8,680 nt of DNA from Acidobacteriaceae bacterium (GTDB lineage Bacteria; Acidobacteriota; Terriglobia; Bryobacterales; Bryobacteraceae). The notes under the pieces were generated by a model. That model was not told where the DNA came from and ran no database searches. It saw nothing but the letters and a program-made list of their open reading frames with translations. The stretch lies in contig JAFASD010000439.1 in the NCBI GenBank assembly GCA_019244945.1, positions 1 through 8,680 on the forward strand, read 5' to 3'. Made by a program: the position numbers and the translations under genes. This document shows, piece after piece, positions 8,044 to 8,680 of this stretch. The first letter of the stretch is position 1; every line of letters begins with the position of its first letter.

Positions 8044-8054
8044 CCATTTGACGA
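8025..8054 (-). promoter_or_regulatory. Candidate promoter of the LysR gene
   Basis: On the minus strand, TACAAT (8030-8025) is a 5/6 match to a -10 hexamer. TCGTCA (8054-8049), 18 bases upstream, is a 4/6 match to a -35 element. A start near 8018 would give a leader of about 25 bases. The -35 overlaps the -35 of the opposing gltB promoter. Confidence 0.4.
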
Positions 8055-8077
8055 ATATTGCGACGCCCGAGTATACT
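8048..8077 (+). promoter_or_regulatory. Sigma-70-like promoter of gltB
   Basis: TTGACG (8048-8053, 5/6 to consensus) and TATACT (8072-8077, 5/6) are separated by 18 bases. Transcription would start near 8084, about 20 bases before the gltB start codon, leaving no room for a leader riboswitch. It is the best promoter match in the window. Confidence 0.65.
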
Positions 8078-8078
8078 C
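8069..8078. promoter_or_regulatory. Perfect 10-base palindrome GAGTATACTC over the gltB -10
   Basis: The palindrome contains the TATACT -10 hexamer. Its GTATAC centre also occurs inside the upstream dyad (8027-8032), exactly 44 bases away, or about four helical turns. It may be a second protein contact, but short AT-centred palindromes at -10 elements can arise by chance. Confidence 0.35.
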
Positions 8079-8095
8079 AGATAACCTCCTCTACC

Positions 8096-8099
8096 GGAG
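8096..8099 (+). promoter_or_regulatory. Ribosome binding site of gltB
   Basis: GGAG lies five bases before the GTG at 8105. An in-frame TAA directly precedes the GTG, so no longer start is possible. Confidence 0.65.
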
Positions 8100-8104
8100 C
8101 ATAA

Positions 8105-8680
8105 GTGTATCCAGGTTCTCTCAATCAACTGCCCCAGCCGCAAGGGTTGTATCATCCTGCCAACGAACATGACGCTTGCGGCATCGGATTCGTCGTCAAT
8201 ATCCAAGGGGAAGCCTCGCACGACATAGTGCTCAAAGGCCTCGAGATTCTTGTCAATCTCCGTCATCGCGGCGCATGCGGTTGTGATGCCGAGACTGGCG
8301 ATGGCGCGGGCGTTCTCATTCAAATTCCGCATCAATTCTTTGCCAAACAGACCGACAGCCTGGGTTTCCGATTGCCCGTTCCGGGCGAGTACGCAATCGC
8401 GATGTGCTTCCTGCCCGTCGAGCATCAACAGCGGCTCACCTGCGAAGGGCTGCTGGAAAAAATTGCTCGCGAAGAAGGTTTAACTGTTCTGGGCTGGCGT
8501 GACACGCCCGTACAAGTAGACGCCATAGGGCGCGTTGCGCGCGCCTCGCAGCCCTATATCGAACAATTTTTCGTCGGCCGGCCAACAGGCTTGGCGCTGG
8601 ATGAATTTGAACGCAAGCTTTACGTGATTCGGAAGCGAGTTGAAGCGCTCGTCGCTGCTTCCGACATGCGCGAAAAGGCG
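8105..8680 (+). CDS. gltB: Glutamate synthase large subunit, N-terminal part (cut by window edge)
   Basis: These are the first 192 codons of the large (alpha) subunit of glutamate synthase, which makes glutamate from glutamine and 2-oxoglutarate in the GS/GOGAT ammonium assimilation route. The visible part is the class II glutamine amidotransferase domain. A propeptide of about 24 residues precedes Cys25 in DACGIGF, which becomes the N-terminal nucleophile after maturation in this family. LRHRG at 52-56 and TGDGAG at 64-69 are the usual glutaminase-site motifs, and IPHQFF follows. The segments PGEYAIAMCFLP and VLGWRDTPV fit the same domain. The synthase, FMN and iron-sulfur parts lie beyond the right edge. 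The GTG start is fixed by the in-frame TAA immediately before it and a GGAG site. A good promoter lies upstream, and the gene faces a LysR regulator that probably controls it. Confidence 0.95.
   Translation, partial: MYPGSLNQLPQPQGLYHPANEHDACGIGFVVNIQGEASHDIVLKGLEILVNLRHRGACGCDAETGDGAGVLIQIPHQFFAKQTDSLGFRLPVPGEYAIAMCFLPVEHQQRLTCEGLLEKIAREEGLTVLGWRDTPVQVDAIGRVARASQPYIEQFFVGRPTGLALDEFERKLYVIRKRVEALVAASDMREKA

Noticed and set aside
1..8680. Search for mobile elements, CRISPR, toxin-antitoxin or defence genes, tRNAs
   Set aside because: No array of direct repeats, no terminal inverted repeats, no transposase or integrase motifs and no tRNA-like structure were seen.

Overview
The window reads as ordinary chromosomal, housekeeping-type DNA of a free-living bacterium with moderate to fairly high GC. 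The mix of genes (MEP-pathway IspG, a short DUF2339 membrane protein, a UPF0182 giant membrane protein, a LysR regulator facing glutamate synthase, and an alpha/beta hydrolase with a G-Y-D-R-A-G-L-G-W-S segment) resembles Acidobacteriota (Terriglobia) genomes. That assignment is an inference from protein flavour and was not tested by a search. I see no mobile element, CRISPR array, tRNA, rRNA, integrase or phage gene.

Left part, minus strand (1-1716): a three-repeat, six-helix membrane protein of unknown function (994-1716) is followed after 13 bases by a membrane-anchored alpha/beta hydrolase that starts with GTG at 980 and runs off the left edge. The two probably form one transcription unit. 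A 76-base divergent spacer separates them from ispG.

Middle-left, plus strand (1793-4196): ispG, with a strong GGAGGT ribosome site, encodes the iron-sulfur enzyme for the penultimate MEP isoprenoid step. Its last 44 bases overlap the start of a DUF2339-type polytopic membrane protein that has no visible ribosome site of its own, which suggests translational coupling.

Middle-right, minus strand (4245-7993): a LysR-type regulator is followed by a 923-residue UPF0182 membrane protein. The latter converges on the DUF2339 gene with only 48 bases between stop codons and no recognisable terminator.

Right part, plus strand (8105-8680): the N-terminal 192 codons of the glutamate synthase large subunit (gltB), divergent from the LysR gene. 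The 111-base spacer is the most informative non-coding DNA in the window. It holds a good sigma-70-like promoter for gltB (TTGACG, 18-base spacer, TATACT) and an overlapping opposite promoter for the regulator. An AAACTG-N14-CAGTTT dyad lies over the regulator's own -10, and a perfect 10-base palindrome lies over the gltB -10. The arrangement recalls Bacillus GltC/gltAB and suggests that the LysR protein controls glutamate synthase and itself.

No clearly new multi-gene system is visible. The items most worth a second look are the LysR/gltB control region, the triplicated helical-hairpin protein, the ispG/DUF2339 overlap, and the uncharacterised UPF0182 protein with its Pro/Ala linker and helical tail.
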